Origin: Frigoribacterium faeni
GTDB taxonomy: Bacteria; Actinomycetota; Actinomycetes; Actinomycetales; Microbacteriaceae
DNA: 64,000 bases
NCBI RefSeq assembly: GCF_007988805.1
Contig: NZ_BJUV01000019.1
Location: 1-64,000, forward strand
Direction of reading: 5' to 3'
The notes beneath the pieces were generated by a model. The model was not told the DNA's origin, searched no databases, and saw only the letters and a list, made by a program, of their open reading frames with translations. The position numbers and the translations under genes were made by a program. Positions 44,082 through 53,082 of the stretch are shown here, in pieces. Positions within the stretch are counted from its first letter, which is position 1; each line of letters begins with the position of its first letter.

Positions 44082-45072
44082 TGTCGTTCTGTCCCTTCGG
44101 GAGCACCATGCGGATGTAGAACGCCGACGCGATCAGCAGCACGACCAGGAGCATGACGCTCATCGCACCGCCCAGGCCGAAGTTCCAGTTGTTGAAGGAC
44201 TGCTGGTAGATGAGCGGCGAGATCAGCGTCGCCTGCTCGGGCGACGCGGGCCCGAAGAGGACGTAGGGCACGTTGAACTGGTTGAAGATCCAGAGGCTCA
44301 TGATCAGCAGCAGGACGGCGTTGGCCGGCTTCACCATGGGGAGCGTGATCTGGGTGAACTGCTTCCAGAGGCTCGCGCCGTCGAGGCTCGCCGCCTCGTA
44401 GACGTCGCCCGGGATGTTCTGCAGCGCGGCCAGCAGCATGAGGAACGCGAAGGGCCAGAACTGCCAGGCCGTGACGATGACGATGGCCCAGAACGAGTTG
44501 CCGCCCAGCAGCCAGAACGGGCGGTCCTGAAGGATGCCCAGGTCGTCGACCAGGAACCGGTTGATGGCCCCGTCGCGCTGGTTGAACATGAACGCCCACG
44601 CGATGGTGCCGACGTACGAGGGCAGCGCGTAGGGCACGAGGAACAGCGTGCGCAGCACGCCACGGCCCTTGAACGAGCTGGTGAGGAGGACCGCGCCGAG
44701 CATGCCCATGCTCCAGGCGATGGCGACGACGATCACCGTGAACAGGAGGGTGCGGCCCAGGGCCCCGTAGAGCTGACCCGCGATGGGCGAGCTCGGATCG
44801 AGAGCGGTGACGAAGTTCTGCAGACCGACGAAGGGGGCGTTGACCCAGTTCGCGATGCTGAGCTGGTTCAGGGTGATGAAGGCGATCCAGACGCCCAGCA
44901 CCATCGGGATGATGTGGACGAGCAGCTCGGCCAGAGCGGCCGGGGTCACCAGGATGTAGGCGAGCGGCGAGCGGTGCTTCCTGCGCTTCGCGGGCTCGAG
45001 GGGAGCCTGCTGGTGCGGGTCGGGCGGGGTGTCCTTCTCGGAGGTGGCGGGGGGCAGCACGTTGACGGTCAT
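44074..45072 (-). CDS. Carbohydrate ABC transporter permease (MalF/LacF type)
   Basis: 332 residues, six helices after a basic N-terminus. LAYILVTPAALAELLVHIIPMVLGVW is helix 1; the EAA loop is VYEAASLDGASLWKQFTQITLPMVKPA. It forms the heterodimeric channel with the permease encoded downstream. 76 bp separate it from the binding-protein gene, and that gap contains a strong hairpin that would favour more binding protein than permease. Confidence 0.93.
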   Translation of the reverse strand: MTVNVLPPATSEKDTPPDPHQQAPLEPAKRRKHRSPLAYILVTPAALAELLVHIIPMVLGVWIAFITLNQLSIANWVNAPFVGLQNFVTALDPSSPIAGQLYGALGRTLLFTVIVVAIAWSMGMLGAVLLTSSFKGRGVLRTLFLVPYALPSYVGTIAWAFMFNQRDGAINRFLVDDLGILQDRPFWLLGGNSFWAIVIVTAWQFWPFAFLMLLAALQNIPGDVYEAASLDGASLWKQFTQITLPMVKPANAVLLLIMSLWIFNQFNVPYVLFGPASPEQATLISPLIYQQSFNNWNFGLGGAMSVMLLVVLLIASAFYIRMVLPKGQNDND

Positions 45073-45096
45073 GAGGGTCCTCTCGGGGCCTCGGCC

Positions 45097-45127
45097 GGGG
45101 CGGCCGGTCGCGTGGACCGGCCGCCCC
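45097..45127. terminator. Hairpin between binding-protein and permease genes
   Basis: Perfect 13-bp stem (45097-45109 with 45115-45127), loop GCGTG. No T-run, so it may be a partial terminator or an mRNA stabiliser. Confidence 0.7.
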
Positions 45128-45148
45128 GACCTGCGGCGGTGGGTCGGG

Positions 45149-46474
45149 TTACTGACCCGTGCTCATCTGGCTGTTCGCGTCCTCGAGCGCCGACTTCACG
45201 TCGGCCTCGCTGACGGAGCCGCCCTGGGCTGCGGTGGCGAGGAGTCCCTTGATGGCCGTGCCGACCAGGGTCTCCATCTGTCCCTCCGAGGGGAAGAGGG
45301 GCATCGGCTGAGCGTGGTCGGCGAGCGTGACCTGCTTCAGCTTGATCGTGTCCGACTGGAACGCCGGGTCGTCGTAGGCGCTGGTGACGACGGGCAGCGA
45401 GCTGAACGCCTGGTTGAGGTAGACCTGCTCGTCGTCGCTCGTGAGGTGCTTGACGAAGTCGATCGCCGCATCCTTGTTGTCCGAGTTGTCGAACACGCTG
45501 ATGTTGATGCCGGCGACGTGGCTCTGCGTGCCGAGGAGGTCCGTCGCGTCGGCGGTCTCCATCGGCACCGGCGCCGCGGCGTAGTCGGTGAAGTCACGCG
45601 CGGCGAGGTTGGCGTCGGGCGCCTGGTCGAAGAACATCGCGGCCTGGCCGTCGGCGAAGGTCGCCGCCATGTCCGAGCCGTTGACGCTCTCGGCGTCGGA
45701 GGGCGAGACCACCTTGTCGACCGCCATCAGGTCGACCCACTCCTTGACGCCGGCGACGACGCCGTCGTTCGCGAAGTCGGGCTCGCCGCTGTCGTCGTAG
45801 AGCGCTCCGCCGTTCTGCAGCCCGCGGACGAACGCCTGGTGCGAGTTGTTCGAGATGCTCGACCCGGCCATGGTGACGCCCCACTGGTCGATGGTGCCGT
45901 CGCCGTCGGTGTCGATCGTCAGCTTCTTGGCGTCCTCGACGAACTCGTCCCAGGTGGCCGGCGGGTCGGTGATGCCGGCGGCCTCGAACATGGCCGTGTT
46001 GTAGTACAGCGAGTAGGCGAGCCCGTAGAGCGGGACCGACGTGGGCGCCTGTCCCTCGGCGCCGCCGGTGGCGAAGCTCGACTGGACGAAGCGGTCCTGT
46101 CCGCCGACGGCGTCGAGCGCGTCGCCCTCCCAGGGGACGAAGGCCCCGCTGGACTGCAGCGACACGGCCCAGGTGTTGCCGATGTTGAGCACGTCGGGGC
46201 CCTCGCCGCTCGAGACGGCGGTGAGGATCCGGTTGTAGAGATCGGACCACGGGATGACCTCGAGGTCGACCTTCACCCCGGTCTCCTCCGTGTAGCGGTC
46301 GATGGACTCCTGCAGGATCTCTGCGTCCTTCTCGACCGTGGGGGCCTGGTTGCTGGCCCAGTACGTGATCGTGTCGCTGTCGCCATCGCTGCCGGATGCC
46401 GAGCAGGCGGTCATCGACCCTGCGGCGACGACTCCGACGGCGAGTGCCGCGATCCAACGGAACTTCGTTCTCAT
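45149..46474 (-). CDS. Extracellular sugar-binding lipoprotein of the CUT1 ABC importer
   Basis: 441 residues. Signal peptide [18 protein letters not shown] with Cys24 in a lipobox. It continues with [43 protein letters not shown] and [29 protein letters not shown], the typical family-1 solute-binding layout. It captures an oligosaccharide or sugar and presents it to the two permeases. ATG 46474. An octamer tandem array lies 77 bp upstream. Confidence 0.93.
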   Translation of the reverse strand: MRTKFRWIAALAVGVVAAGSMTACSASGSDGDSDTITYWASNQAPTVEKDAEILQESIDRYTEETGVKVDLEVIPWSDLYNRILTAVSSGEGPDVLNIGNTWAVSLQSSGAFVPWEGDALDAVGGQDRFVQSSFATGGAEGQAPTSVPLYGLAYSLYYNTAMFEAAGITDPPATWDEFVEDAKKLTIDTDGDGTIDQWGVTMAGSSISNNSHQAFVRGLQNGGALYDDSGEPDFANDGVVAGVKEWVDLMAVDKVVSPSDAESVNGSDMAATFADGQAAMFFDQAPDANLAARDFTDYAAAPVPMETADATDLLGTQSHVAGINISVFDNSDNKDAAIDFVKHLTSDDEQVYLNQAFSSLPVVTSAYDDPAFQSDTIKLKQVTLADHAQPMPLFPSEGQMETLVGTAIKGLLATAAQGGSVSEADVKSALEDANSQMSTGQ

Positions 46475-46550
46475 GACTTCTCCTGGTGTCTCATCTTCGA
46501 GATTTCTCTTCTTCGAGCGGGGAGCGAGCTGGTGGTGCTGTGTGCGGTGC

Positions 46551-46582
46551 GGTGGTGCGGTGGTGCGGTGGTGCGGTGGTGC
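46551..46582. repeat. Octamer tandem repeat, four copies of GGTGGTGC
   Basis: Four perfect copies, preceded by a partial copy at 46544-46550 and an isolated one at 46531-46538. It lies 77 bp upstream of the sugar-binding lipoprotein gene, in the 179-bp gap after the upstream dehydrogenase gene. As a rotation the unit is GTGGTGCG, one base different from the array at 2345-2392. Confidence 0.95.
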
Positions 46583-46653
46583 TTATCGGGGGTAGGGGAG
46601 GGTGTCGCGTCCGGGTGCCGACCTCGCCGTCGAGGACGGCACCCGTGACGGTG

Positions 46654-47802
46654 TCAGCCGAGGGTCGGGACGGACGGGTCCCAGTCCTCGGGCAGTTCGG
46701 GCGTGGGCTCCAGGGTCGAGTCGACGACGACGCCCTCGTGGCGGTCGGCGGACTCGGCGAGCGAGACCATGACGTCGAGCACGTGGAAGGCGAGTTCGCC
46801 GGGGACGCGCTCCCGACGGCCGCCGCGGATGGCCTGAGCCAGCTCGGCGACCCCCGTGCCGCGGGTGAACGTGGACCCGCTCGCGGCGACCACCGTGGGC
46901 TCGTCGGCGCCCGTGTGCACCACGGTGTCGCCCTCGAACTCGTTCGGGTCGGGGAACACCGCCGTGCCCGTCGTGCCGGCGATCTCGACGAAGCCGGCGC
47001 GGGCCAGCTTGGAGTCGAAGCTGAACACGGCCTGCGCGCTCGCCCCGCTCTCGAACTCGAGGAGGGCGCTGATGTGCGTGGGCACCTCGACGGGGAACTC
47101 GGTGCCCGCCTTCGGACCCGAGCCGATCACCCGGGTCTCGCGGGCCTTCGACGCCGTGGCCGTGACCTTGGCGACCGGCCCGAAGACCTGGACGAGCGTG
47201 GTCAGGTAGTACGGGCCGACGTCGAACATCGGGCCGGCGCCGTGGGCGAAGAGGAACTCCGGGCTCGGGTGCCACGACTCCGGGCCGGGCACCTGGAAGA
47301 GCGCCAGCCCGGTCAGGGGCGTGCCGATGTCGCCGCGACGCACGACCCGCAGGCCGGTCTGGAGGCCCGCGCCGAGGAACGTGTCGGGGGCCACGGCCAC
47401 GCGCACGCCCGCCTCCTTGGCGGCGGCGAGCAGTCGGGCCCCGCTCTCGCGGTCGAGGGCGTAGGGCTTCTCGCCCCAGACGTTCTTCCCGGCGGCGACG
47501 GCCTTGAGGGCGACCTCGACGTGCGCCGCGGGGATCGTGAGGTTGACCACGATCTCGACGTCGTCGACCGCGAGCAGCTCGTCGACCGAGCCGCTGGCCG
47601 GCACGCCCCACTTCTCGGCCTGCGCGGCAGCGCGCGCCTCGTCGATGTCGGCGATGAACAGCACTCGCAGGTCGGGGAACCGCGTGAGGTTACCGAGGTA
47701 CTGGTCGCTGATGACGCCGGCGCCGATGAGGCCCACGCCGACCGGGCCGGTCTTCGCCGCGCCGAGGGAAGAGGTCGAGGAGGCGGTGGTCGTGTCGGTC
47801 AC
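46654..47802 (-). CDS. Gfo/Idh/MocA family sugar oxidoreductase (second copy)
   Basis: 382 residues from a GTG at 47802 overlapping the preceding stop by 4 bp. VGLIGAGVISDQYLGNLTRF binds NAD(P), the GEKPYAL motif holds the conserved lysine, and GPMFDVGPYYLTTLVQVFG is the catalytic region, with Asp-x-Gly in place of the Gly-x-His seen in the first copy. A Ser/Thr/Ala leader of about 18 residues precedes the fold. It follows an isomerase gene in the same unit, mirroring the dehydrogenase-isomerase pairing further down. Confidence 0.92.
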   Translation of the reverse strand: MTDTTTASSTSSLGAAKTGPVGVGLIGAGVISDQYLGNLTRFPDLRVLFIADIDEARAAAQAEKWGVPASGSVDELLAVDDVEIVVNLTIPAAHVEVALKAVAAGKNVWGEKPYALDRESGARLLAAAKEAGVRVAVAPDTFLGAGLQTGLRVVRRGDIGTPLTGLALFQVPGPESWHPSPEFLFAHGAGPMFDVGPYYLTTLVQVFGPVAKVTATASKARETRVIGSGPKAGTEFPVEVPTHISALLEFESGASAQAVFSFDSKLARAGFVEIAGTTGTAVFPDPNEFEGDTVVHTGADEPTVVAASGSTFTRGTGVAELAQAIRGGRRERVPGELAFHVLDVMVSLAESADRHEGVVVDSTLEPTPELPEDWDPSVPTLG

Positions 47803-48536
47803 GCGCGCACCCCCTCGAGGAACGCGAAGCTCTGCTCGAGCGCCGTGAAGACGTCTCCGACGTGGTCGTCGAGTTCGACGACGGCGAGCGCCTGCGGTGC
47901 GGCGCGCAGGATGTCGCGGACGGGCATGTCGCCCCGGCCCACGGCCACCTGCTCGGTGTCGTCCTTCGTCTTGGGGCCGTCCTTGACGTGCAGGAACTGC
48001 ACGCGATCTCCCAGGCGGGCGAGGAGCTCGGCGGCGTCGACGCCGCCGACCTCCACCCAGTAGGTGTCGACCTCGAGCACCACGTCGGCGGGCAGCGCCG
48101 CCGCGAAGACCTCGAGCGCCGGGGTGCCGTCGATGAGGTTCTCGAGCTCGAAGGCGTGGTTGTGGTAGCCGACCGTGAGCCCGTGGGCCTTGGCCGCCTC
48201 GGCGACCCGGCCCAGCTCGGCCGCGACGGCCTCGACGTCCTCGCGGGTGATCCAGCGGGTCTCGTCGATGTGCGGGTCGATGACGGTGCCGACCCCGAGT
48301 CGCACGGCGGCCTCGAAGATCGGCTCGAGGTCCTGCCCCACGAGCTTGGCGTGCGCGCTCGGAGCGACGAGGCCGGCCGCGGGGAGCGCCTCGGCGTACT
48401 CGTCGACCCGCTCGACGAAGCCCCAGGGCTCGACCTGGGTGTAGCCGATGTCGGCGAGTCGTTGGAGGGTGCCGGGCAGATCGGCCGCGATGGCCCCTCT
48501 GACCGTGTAGAGCTGGACCGAGATCGGTGTGGTCAC
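47799..48536 (-). CDS. Sugar phosphate isomerase/epimerase (TIM barrel, second copy)
   Basis: 245 residues from a GTG at 48536, with AGGAG 8 bases upstream. ISVQLYTVRGAIAADLPGTLQRLADIGYTQVEPWGF is the usual start; YHNHAFELENLIDG, LEVDTYWVEVGGVD (metal Asp) and FLHVKDGPKTK are barrel strands. First gene of the sugar cluster and divergent from the ROK regulator gene. The substrate is unknown. Confidence 0.9.
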   Translation of the reverse strand: MTTPISVQLYTVRGAIAADLPGTLQRLADIGYTQVEPWGFVERVDEYAEALPAAGLVAPSAHAKLVGQDLEPIFEAAVRLGVGTVIDPHIDETRWITREDVEAVAAELGRVAEAAKAHGLTVGYHNHAFELENLIDGTPALEVFAAALPADVVLEVDTYWVEVGGVDAAELLARLGDRVQFLHVKDGPKTKDDTEQVAVGRGDMPVRDILRAAPQALAVVELDDHVGDVFTALEQSFAFLEGVRA

Positions 48537-48632
48537 CTGGTGGACTCCTCTTCGAGTGGTGGTGGCAGCGGCGAACCACCCCCGTTCGGGAGTCGATCGC
48601 CGGTGATCGGAACTCACCATAGGACCGCTTCT

Positions 48633-48656
48633 GTCGACGCGCAAGCAAAAGTCGAC
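48633..48656. promoter_or_regulatory. Paired GTCGAC sites in the divergent ROK/sugar region
   Basis: GTCGAC at 48633-48638 and 48651-48656, 18 bp centre to centre, separated by the A-rich GCGCAAGCAAAA. Candidate operator of the ROK regulator. GTCGAC is common in GC-rich DNA, so this rests mainly on position. Confidence 0.35.
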
Positions 48657-48710
48657 ACGAATCGACGACCTTGTCTCGATCGTCACCTGAGCCTGTGCTT
48701 TACTGCTCCC

Positions 48711-49901
48711 ATGTCCGACACGACCCGGTCGTCCGCCCTCGGCAGCACCGGGGCCAGCGAGCTCTTCCAGCTGCTGCGCGACGGTCGCCCGCGGACCAGG
48801 GCCGAGCTGGCGACGATGACCGGCCTCGCCCGGTCGACGATCGGCCTGCGCCTCGACGCCCTCACCGAGCTGGGCCTCGTCGGCCCGTTCGCCGACGCCG
48901 TCTCGACGGGAGGTCGACCGCCCTCGCGGGTCGCGCTGATCCCCTCCGCCCGTGTCGTGCTGGGTGCGGACTTCGGCGCCGGCCACCTCAACCTCGCGCT
49001 CACCGACCTGATGGGCGACGAGCTCGTCAGCCGGCGCACCGAGATCGACATCGCCGACGGCCCCGAGGCCGGTCTCACCGCGATGGTGGCCACCGCCGAC
49101 GCCCTGCTCTCGCATTACGGACGCAGTCGCGCCGACCTGATCGGCGTCGGCATCGGCCTGCCGGGCCCCGTGCAGTTCAGCACCGGCCGCCCGGTCAACC
49201 CGCCGATCATGCCCGGCTGGGACGGCTTCGACGTGCCCGGCTGGGTGAGACGCCACCTCGACGTGCCCGTCCTGGTCGACAACGACGTGAACATCATGGC
49301 CCTCGGCGAGCGGAGCCACTCCTTCCCGAACACCGACCACTTCCTCTTCGTCAAGGTCGCGACCGGCATCGGGTCGGGCATCATCTCGGGCGGCCGCCTG
49401 CAGCGCGGCGCCCAGGGCATCGCGGGCGACATCGGCCACGTGCAGATCCCCCGCGGCGCGGGGATCGCGTGCCACTGCGGCAACGTCGGCTGCCTCGAGG
49501 CCGTCGCCTCGGGGCCCGCCATCGCCCGCGCCCTGCGGGCGTCCGGCCACGACGTCGCCGGCGGCCGCGAGGTCATCGAGCTCGTGCGCCGCGGCGACAT
49601 CGACGCCATCCAGGCCGTGAGACAGGCGGGCCGCGACCTCGGCGAGGTGCTCACCGCCTGCGTGAACGTCATCAACCCCTCGGTCATCGCCATCGGGGGC
49701 TCGATGGCCCAGGCCGGCGAGCACCTGATCGCGGGCGTCCGCGAGATCGTCTACACCCGGTCGATGCCGCTCGCCACCGAGCATCTCAGCATCGTCCAGT
49801 CGCGCTCGGGCGACCGGGCCGCGATGATCGGGGCCAGCATGCTCGCGATCCACCACGCCCTCTCCCCCGCCGCGATCGACGAGCTCGCGGCCGCGGTCTG
49901 A
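48711..49901 (+). CDS. ROK family transcriptional regulator
   Basis: 396 residues. N-terminal winged helix (SELFQLLRDGRPRTRAELATMTGLARSTIGLRLDAL), then the ROK kinase-like fold: VLGADFGAGHLNLALTDL, GVGIGLPGPVQFSTG, VLVDNDVNIMALGE. The ROK zinc motif is complete in GHVQIPRGAGIACHCGNVGCLE. Such proteins are usually sugar-responsive repressors (NagC/XylR type). Divergent from the sugar cluster over 174 bp, so it is the obvious regulator of that cluster; the ligand is unknown. Confidence 0.93.
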   Translation: MSDTTRSSALGSTGASELFQLLRDGRPRTRAELATMTGLARSTIGLRLDALTELGLVGPFADAVSTGGRPPSRVALIPSARVVLGADFGAGHLNLALTDLMGDELVSRRTEIDIADGPEAGLTAMVATADALLSHYGRSRADLIGVGIGLPGPVQFSTGRPVNPPIMPGWDGFDVPGWVRRHLDVPVLVDNDVNIMALGERSHSFPNTDHFLFVKVATGIGSGIISGGRLQRGAQGIAGDIGHVQIPRGAGIACHCGNVGCLEAVASGPAIARALRASGHDVAGGREVIELVRRGDIDAIQAVRQAGRDLGEVLTACVNVINPSVIAIGGSMAQAGEHLIAGVREIVYTRSMPLATEHLSIVQSRSGDRAAMIGASMLAIHHALSPAAIDELAAAV

Positions 49902-49968
49902 CCCGCAGGCGGCGACACGGCACCGCGGACGGGTCGACCACGCGCTCCGCACGAGGGACAATGGAGGC

Positions 49969-50682
49969 ATGACCGTCGTCCAGCCCATGCTCTCGCTGTG
50001 GGACGACGACGAGACCGTCACCGCGCCTCCTCGACCCGTGCCTCGGGCCGCCCACGAAGACCGGGTGCTCGCCGACTCGTCCGACCGCATCGCCTGGCTG
50101 CGGGCCCGCAGCCAGGGCATCACGGCCACCGACGTGGCCCGTCTGTCGAGCCCGCGGGCGGTACAGGCGGTCGTCCTCGACAAGCTCTACGGCAACGGGT
50201 TCGGCGGCAACGCGTACACCGATCACGGGCGCGCCCGCGAGCCGGAGATCGCCCGCTGGGTGCTCGACGAGCACGGCATCGCCCCCAGCTCGCGTCTCTT
50301 CCACGCCGCTCAGCAGCGCCGTCACCTCGCCACCCCCGACGGCGTCGTGGTCCGCGACGACGGCCGCGTCGAGCTCTGCGAGATCAAGACGACGAAGAAG
50401 GCCTGGTCGAGCATCCCCCGCACCTACCTGCGCCAGGTCTTCTGGCAGCAGTACGTGCTCGGCGCCGAGCGCACCCTCGTCGTGTGGGAGCAGCACCTCG
50501 ACTTCGTGCCCGTCGACGACGTCCCCCTGTGCCGATGGGTCGATCGCGACGACGACGAGATCCACCGACTCGTCGACCTCGCCGATCGCGTGCTCGACAC
50601 CCTCGCCCGGCAGGCTCCCGTCGACCCCTTCGCACCCGGACGGCGGGCCTACGTGCCGCCGCCCTACGACCCGCTGCACTGA
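49969..50682 (+). CDS. YqaJ-like viral recombinase/exonuclease domain protein
   Basis: 237 residues. PD-(D/E)XK nuclease features of the lambda-exonuclease/YqaJ group: ITATDVARLSSPRAVQAVVLDKL, the DHGRAREPEIARWV helix, ATPDGVVVRDDGRVELCEIKTTKKAW with catalytic Asp, Glu and Lys, and LRQVFWQQYVLGAERTLVV. Phage homologues resect DNA ends with a single-strand annealing partner. No such partner or other phage gene is adjacent here, and codon use is like the neighbours. Likely a resident chromosomal nuclease; its role is open. Confidence 0.87.
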   Translation: MTVVQPMLSLWDDDETVTAPPRPVPRAAHEDRVLADSSDRIAWLRARSQGITATDVARLSSPRAVQAVVLDKLYGNGFGGNAYTDHGRAREPEIARWVLDEHGIAPSSRLFHAAQQRRHLATPDGVVVRDDGRVELCEIKTTKKAWSSIPRTYLRQVFWQQYVLGAERTLVVWEQHLDFVPVDDVPLCRWVDRDDDEIHRLVDLADRVLDTLARQAPVDPFAPGRRAYVPPPYDPLH

Positions 50683-50868
50683 CTCCGCCGCGGGCCACGG
50701 GGGTCGTCCGCCCCCTCCCGACCTCGACGCGGAGCCCGCTCCGGGCCGCCGGCGCGATAGTTTGCGCGCCAGTGACACCGACGAAACACGACCGACTCAC
50801 GTCCGCTCTTTACTGGTGGCGACCACGCGCCTGCTCTGCACCGCGCACCACCAGTCCAGGGGAGAGCG

Positions 50869-51834
50869 ATGACGCCGACGACGATGCACGCCATGGTGAT
50901 CGAGGAGGTCGGCGGACCCGACCGTCTCGTCGCCAGGGACGTCCCCCGGCCGCAGCGCGTCGGCAGCGAGGTGCTGGTCAAGGTCACGGCAGCGGGCGTC
51001 AACCGGTGCGACGTGGAGGCGCGCGAGGGCAGGGCGGACGGCGCCGCCCTCGCCACGTTCCCAGCCGTGCTCGGACACGACTTCAGCGGCGTCGTGGTCG
51101 AGACGCCGTACGCGGCGCATCCGCTCCGTCCGGGCGACGCCGTCTACGGCATGGGGACGTTCCCGCGGGGCGGCGGCAGCTACGCCGAGTACATCAGCGT
51201 GCCGTCGATGTCGGTGGCGCGGAAGCCCGCGTCGCTGTCGCACGTCGAGGCGGCCGGCGTTCCGCTCGCCGCGCTCACGGCATGGGGCATGGTGGTCGAG
51301 GTGGCCAAGGCGCACGAGGGTCAGCGCATGCTGATCCAGGCCGGCGCCGGCGGGGTGGGGCACTTCGCCGTCCAGTTCGCCTCCTACTTCGGCGCGCACG
51401 TCGTCGCGACCGGGTCGCAGCGGAACTCCGGCTGGCTGCGGGAGCTCGGTGCCGCCGAGGTCGTCGACTACTCGTCGGCCGAGTTCGATCGGACGACGCG
51501 CGACGTCGACGTCGTGCTCAACCTCCTCGACGACGACGAGGTGGCGACCCGCTCGCTGGCCGTCCTGCGGCCCGGCGGGCTGATGGTGCAGGCACCGTCC
51601 TCGAACCGGGAGGCGCTGGTCGGCCGGGCGGCGGACGCAGGACTGCGGGCGACCGGCTTCGCCGTGACTCCTGACGCGGCGACGCTCGCCGTCATCGGCC
51701 GCCTGCTCGACTCAGGCGACGTCCACGTGTACGTCGACGACGTCTACGACCTCGCCGACGCGGCTGACGCCCAGCGACGGCTGGAGCAGGGCCACACCCG
51801 GGGCAAGCTCGTCCTCCGGGTCGCCGACGAATGA
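50869..51834 (+). CDS. NADP-dependent quinone oxidoreductase-like protein (MDR family)
   Basis: 321 residues. GroES-like N-terminal domain (MHAMVIEEVGGPDRLVARDVPRP; VLGHDFSGVVVETPY) and a Rossmann domain with nucleotide loop IQAGAGGVGHFAVQFA. No zinc-ligand cysteines are seen, so it fits the zinc-free quinone oxidoreductase branch (Qor/zeta-crystallin). It would use NADPH to reduce quinones or enones. It ends 10 bp before the convergent GNAT gene. Confidence 0.9.
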   Translation: MTPTTMHAMVIEEVGGPDRLVARDVPRPQRVGSEVLVKVTAAGVNRCDVEAREGRADGAALATFPAVLGHDFSGVVVETPYAAHPLRPGDAVYGMGTFPRGGGSYAEYISVPSMSVARKPASLSHVEAAGVPLAALTAWGMVVEVAKAHEGQRMLIQAGAGGVGHFAVQFASYFGAHVVATGSQRNSGWLRELGAAEVVDYSSAEFDRTTRDVDVVLNLLDDDEVATRSLAVLRPGGLMVQAPSSNREALVGRAADAGLRATGFAVTPDAATLAVIGRLLDSGDVHVYVDDVYDLADAADAQRRLEQGHTRGKLVLRVADE

Positions 51835-51844
51835 GCCCGCACCG

Positions 51845-52381
51845 CTAGAGGGCGCACTCGTAGACGAGGTCGTCGTGGGTGCGACCGCCGACGACGAATC
51901 GACGCGTCCCCACCTGCTCGAAACCGTGCTTCGCGTAGAAGGCCTGGGCCCGGCCGTTCTCGGCGTTCACGCCGAGCCAGACCGACTCGGCCCCGCCCGT
52001 GCTCACGACCTCGAGGGTGGCCGTCATGAGACGCCCGCCGACGCCGCTGCCGTGCACGTCGGGCATGAGATAGAACTTGCTCAGCTCCGCCGTCGGACGG
52101 GCCTCGACGGCGCGCGCGACGTCACCGTCGGTCGGCTCGCCCTCGACCAGCATGGAGTAGCCGACGAGGTCGAGGGAGTCCTCGTCGACGGCCACGAGCA
52201 CCGTGCGGCGGGCGTCGGCGATGTACTCGGAGAGACGATCCTGGCTCAGGTTCTCGACCACGAACCGCGCGATCTCGACGAGGGTCGTCCCGGGAGGGCA
52301 GGCGAGCGGGAAGGTCACGGCGGCCACGTGGGCGAGCGCGCGGGCGTCGGAGGGGACGGCGAGGCGGATGGAGACGGTCAC
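51845..52381 (-). CDS. GNAT family N-acetyltransferase
   Basis: 178 residues from a GTG at 52381. The frame stays open further upstream to 52642, but that part is repeat-derived and has no GNAT homology, so it is left out. The acetyl-CoA site is FYLMPDVHGSGVGGRLMTATL (residues about 120-140), followed by GVNAENGRAQAFYAKHGFEQVGTR. The N-terminal half (VSIRLAVPSDARALAHVAAVTFPLACP) resembles the actinobacterial GNAT proteins with unknown acceptor. It ends the coding region before the repeat cluster. Confidence 0.85.
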   Translation of the reverse strand: MTVSIRLAVPSDARALAHVAAVTFPLACPPGTTLVEIARFVVENLSQDRLSEYIADARRTVLVAVDEDSLDLVGYSMLVEGEPTDGDVARAVEARPTAELSKFYLMPDVHGSGVGGRLMTATLEVVSTGGAESVWLGVNAENGRAQAFYAKHGFEQVGTRRFVVGGRTHDDLVYECAL

Positions 52382-52483
52382 CCGCCCATCGTGCCGCACC
52401 CGGCCGCACTCGGCTCGCGCAGCCGCTCGGCAGCCCTGCTCTCCTGCCGCCGGATCGTGGCCGCCCTCGCCCCTCCCGCACGC

Positions 52484-52565
52484 CGGCGACTCCACACCCC
52501 TGCCGCACACACCCCACGACACCCCGGCGACCAACGGCCGCGGGCGCACGAGTGCGGAGTTACCG
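52484..52565. repeat. 82-bp L unit 1
   Basis: First copy, with a left end of CGGCGACTCC. It diverges from the others around 52524-52534. Confidence 0.85.
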
Positions 52566-52603
52566 AACCGGCGCGCACAGGTGCGGAGTCGGCAACCGGG
52601 CGT

Positions 52604-52685
52604 CGGCAACTCCACACCCCTGCCGCACACACCCCACGACACGCCTGCGACGAACGGCCGCGGACGCAGGAGTGCGGAGTTACCG
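52604..52685. repeat. 82-bp L unit 2
   Basis: Canonical copy, exactly 120 bp after unit 1. It differs from unit 3 at only three positions by eye. Confidence 0.9.
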
Positions 52686-52750
52686 ACCGGGCGCGCACAG
52701 GTGCTGAATTACCGGCCGGGGGCACGGGTGCGGAGTCGGCGACCGGGCGT

Positions 52751-52832
52751 CGGCAACTCCACACCCCTGCCGCACACACCCCACGACACGCCTGCGACGA
52801 ACGGCCGCGGGCGCGGGAGTGCGGAGTTGCCG
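52751..52832. repeat. 82-bp L unit 3
   Basis: Canonical copy, with the best inverted ends: CGGCAACTCCACAC and GTGCGGAGTTGCCG (13 of 14 pair). Confidence 0.9.
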
Positions 52833-52899
52833 ACCGGGCGCGCACAGGTGCGGAGTTAGCGACCGCGCGCACGGGTGCGGAGTTGGGGCGACCAGGCGT

Positions 52900-52981
52900 C
52901 GGCAACTCCGCACGCCTGCCGCACGCACCCCGCGAAACGCCTGCGACGGACGGCTGCGGGCGCAAGAGTGCGGAGTTACCG
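52900..52981. repeat. 82-bp L unit 4
   Basis: Diverged copy (left end CGGCAACTCCGCAC, several internal changes), still exactly 82 bp. Confidence 0.85.
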
Positions 52982-53082
52982 ACCGGGGGCGCAGAGGAGG
53001 GGTGCGGAGTTACCGACCAGGCGCGCACGGGGGCGGTACTACCGACCGGGCGCGCACGGGTGCGGTACTACCAAGCGGGCGT

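Noticed and set aside
49969-50682. Prophage remnant around the YqaJ gene
   Set aside because: Neighbours are ordinary metabolic genes, with no integrase, att repeats or structural genes.
52378-53028. Minus-strand repeat-peptide frame
   Set aside because: It repeats array words only, has no fold or domain, and arises from the same array geometry.
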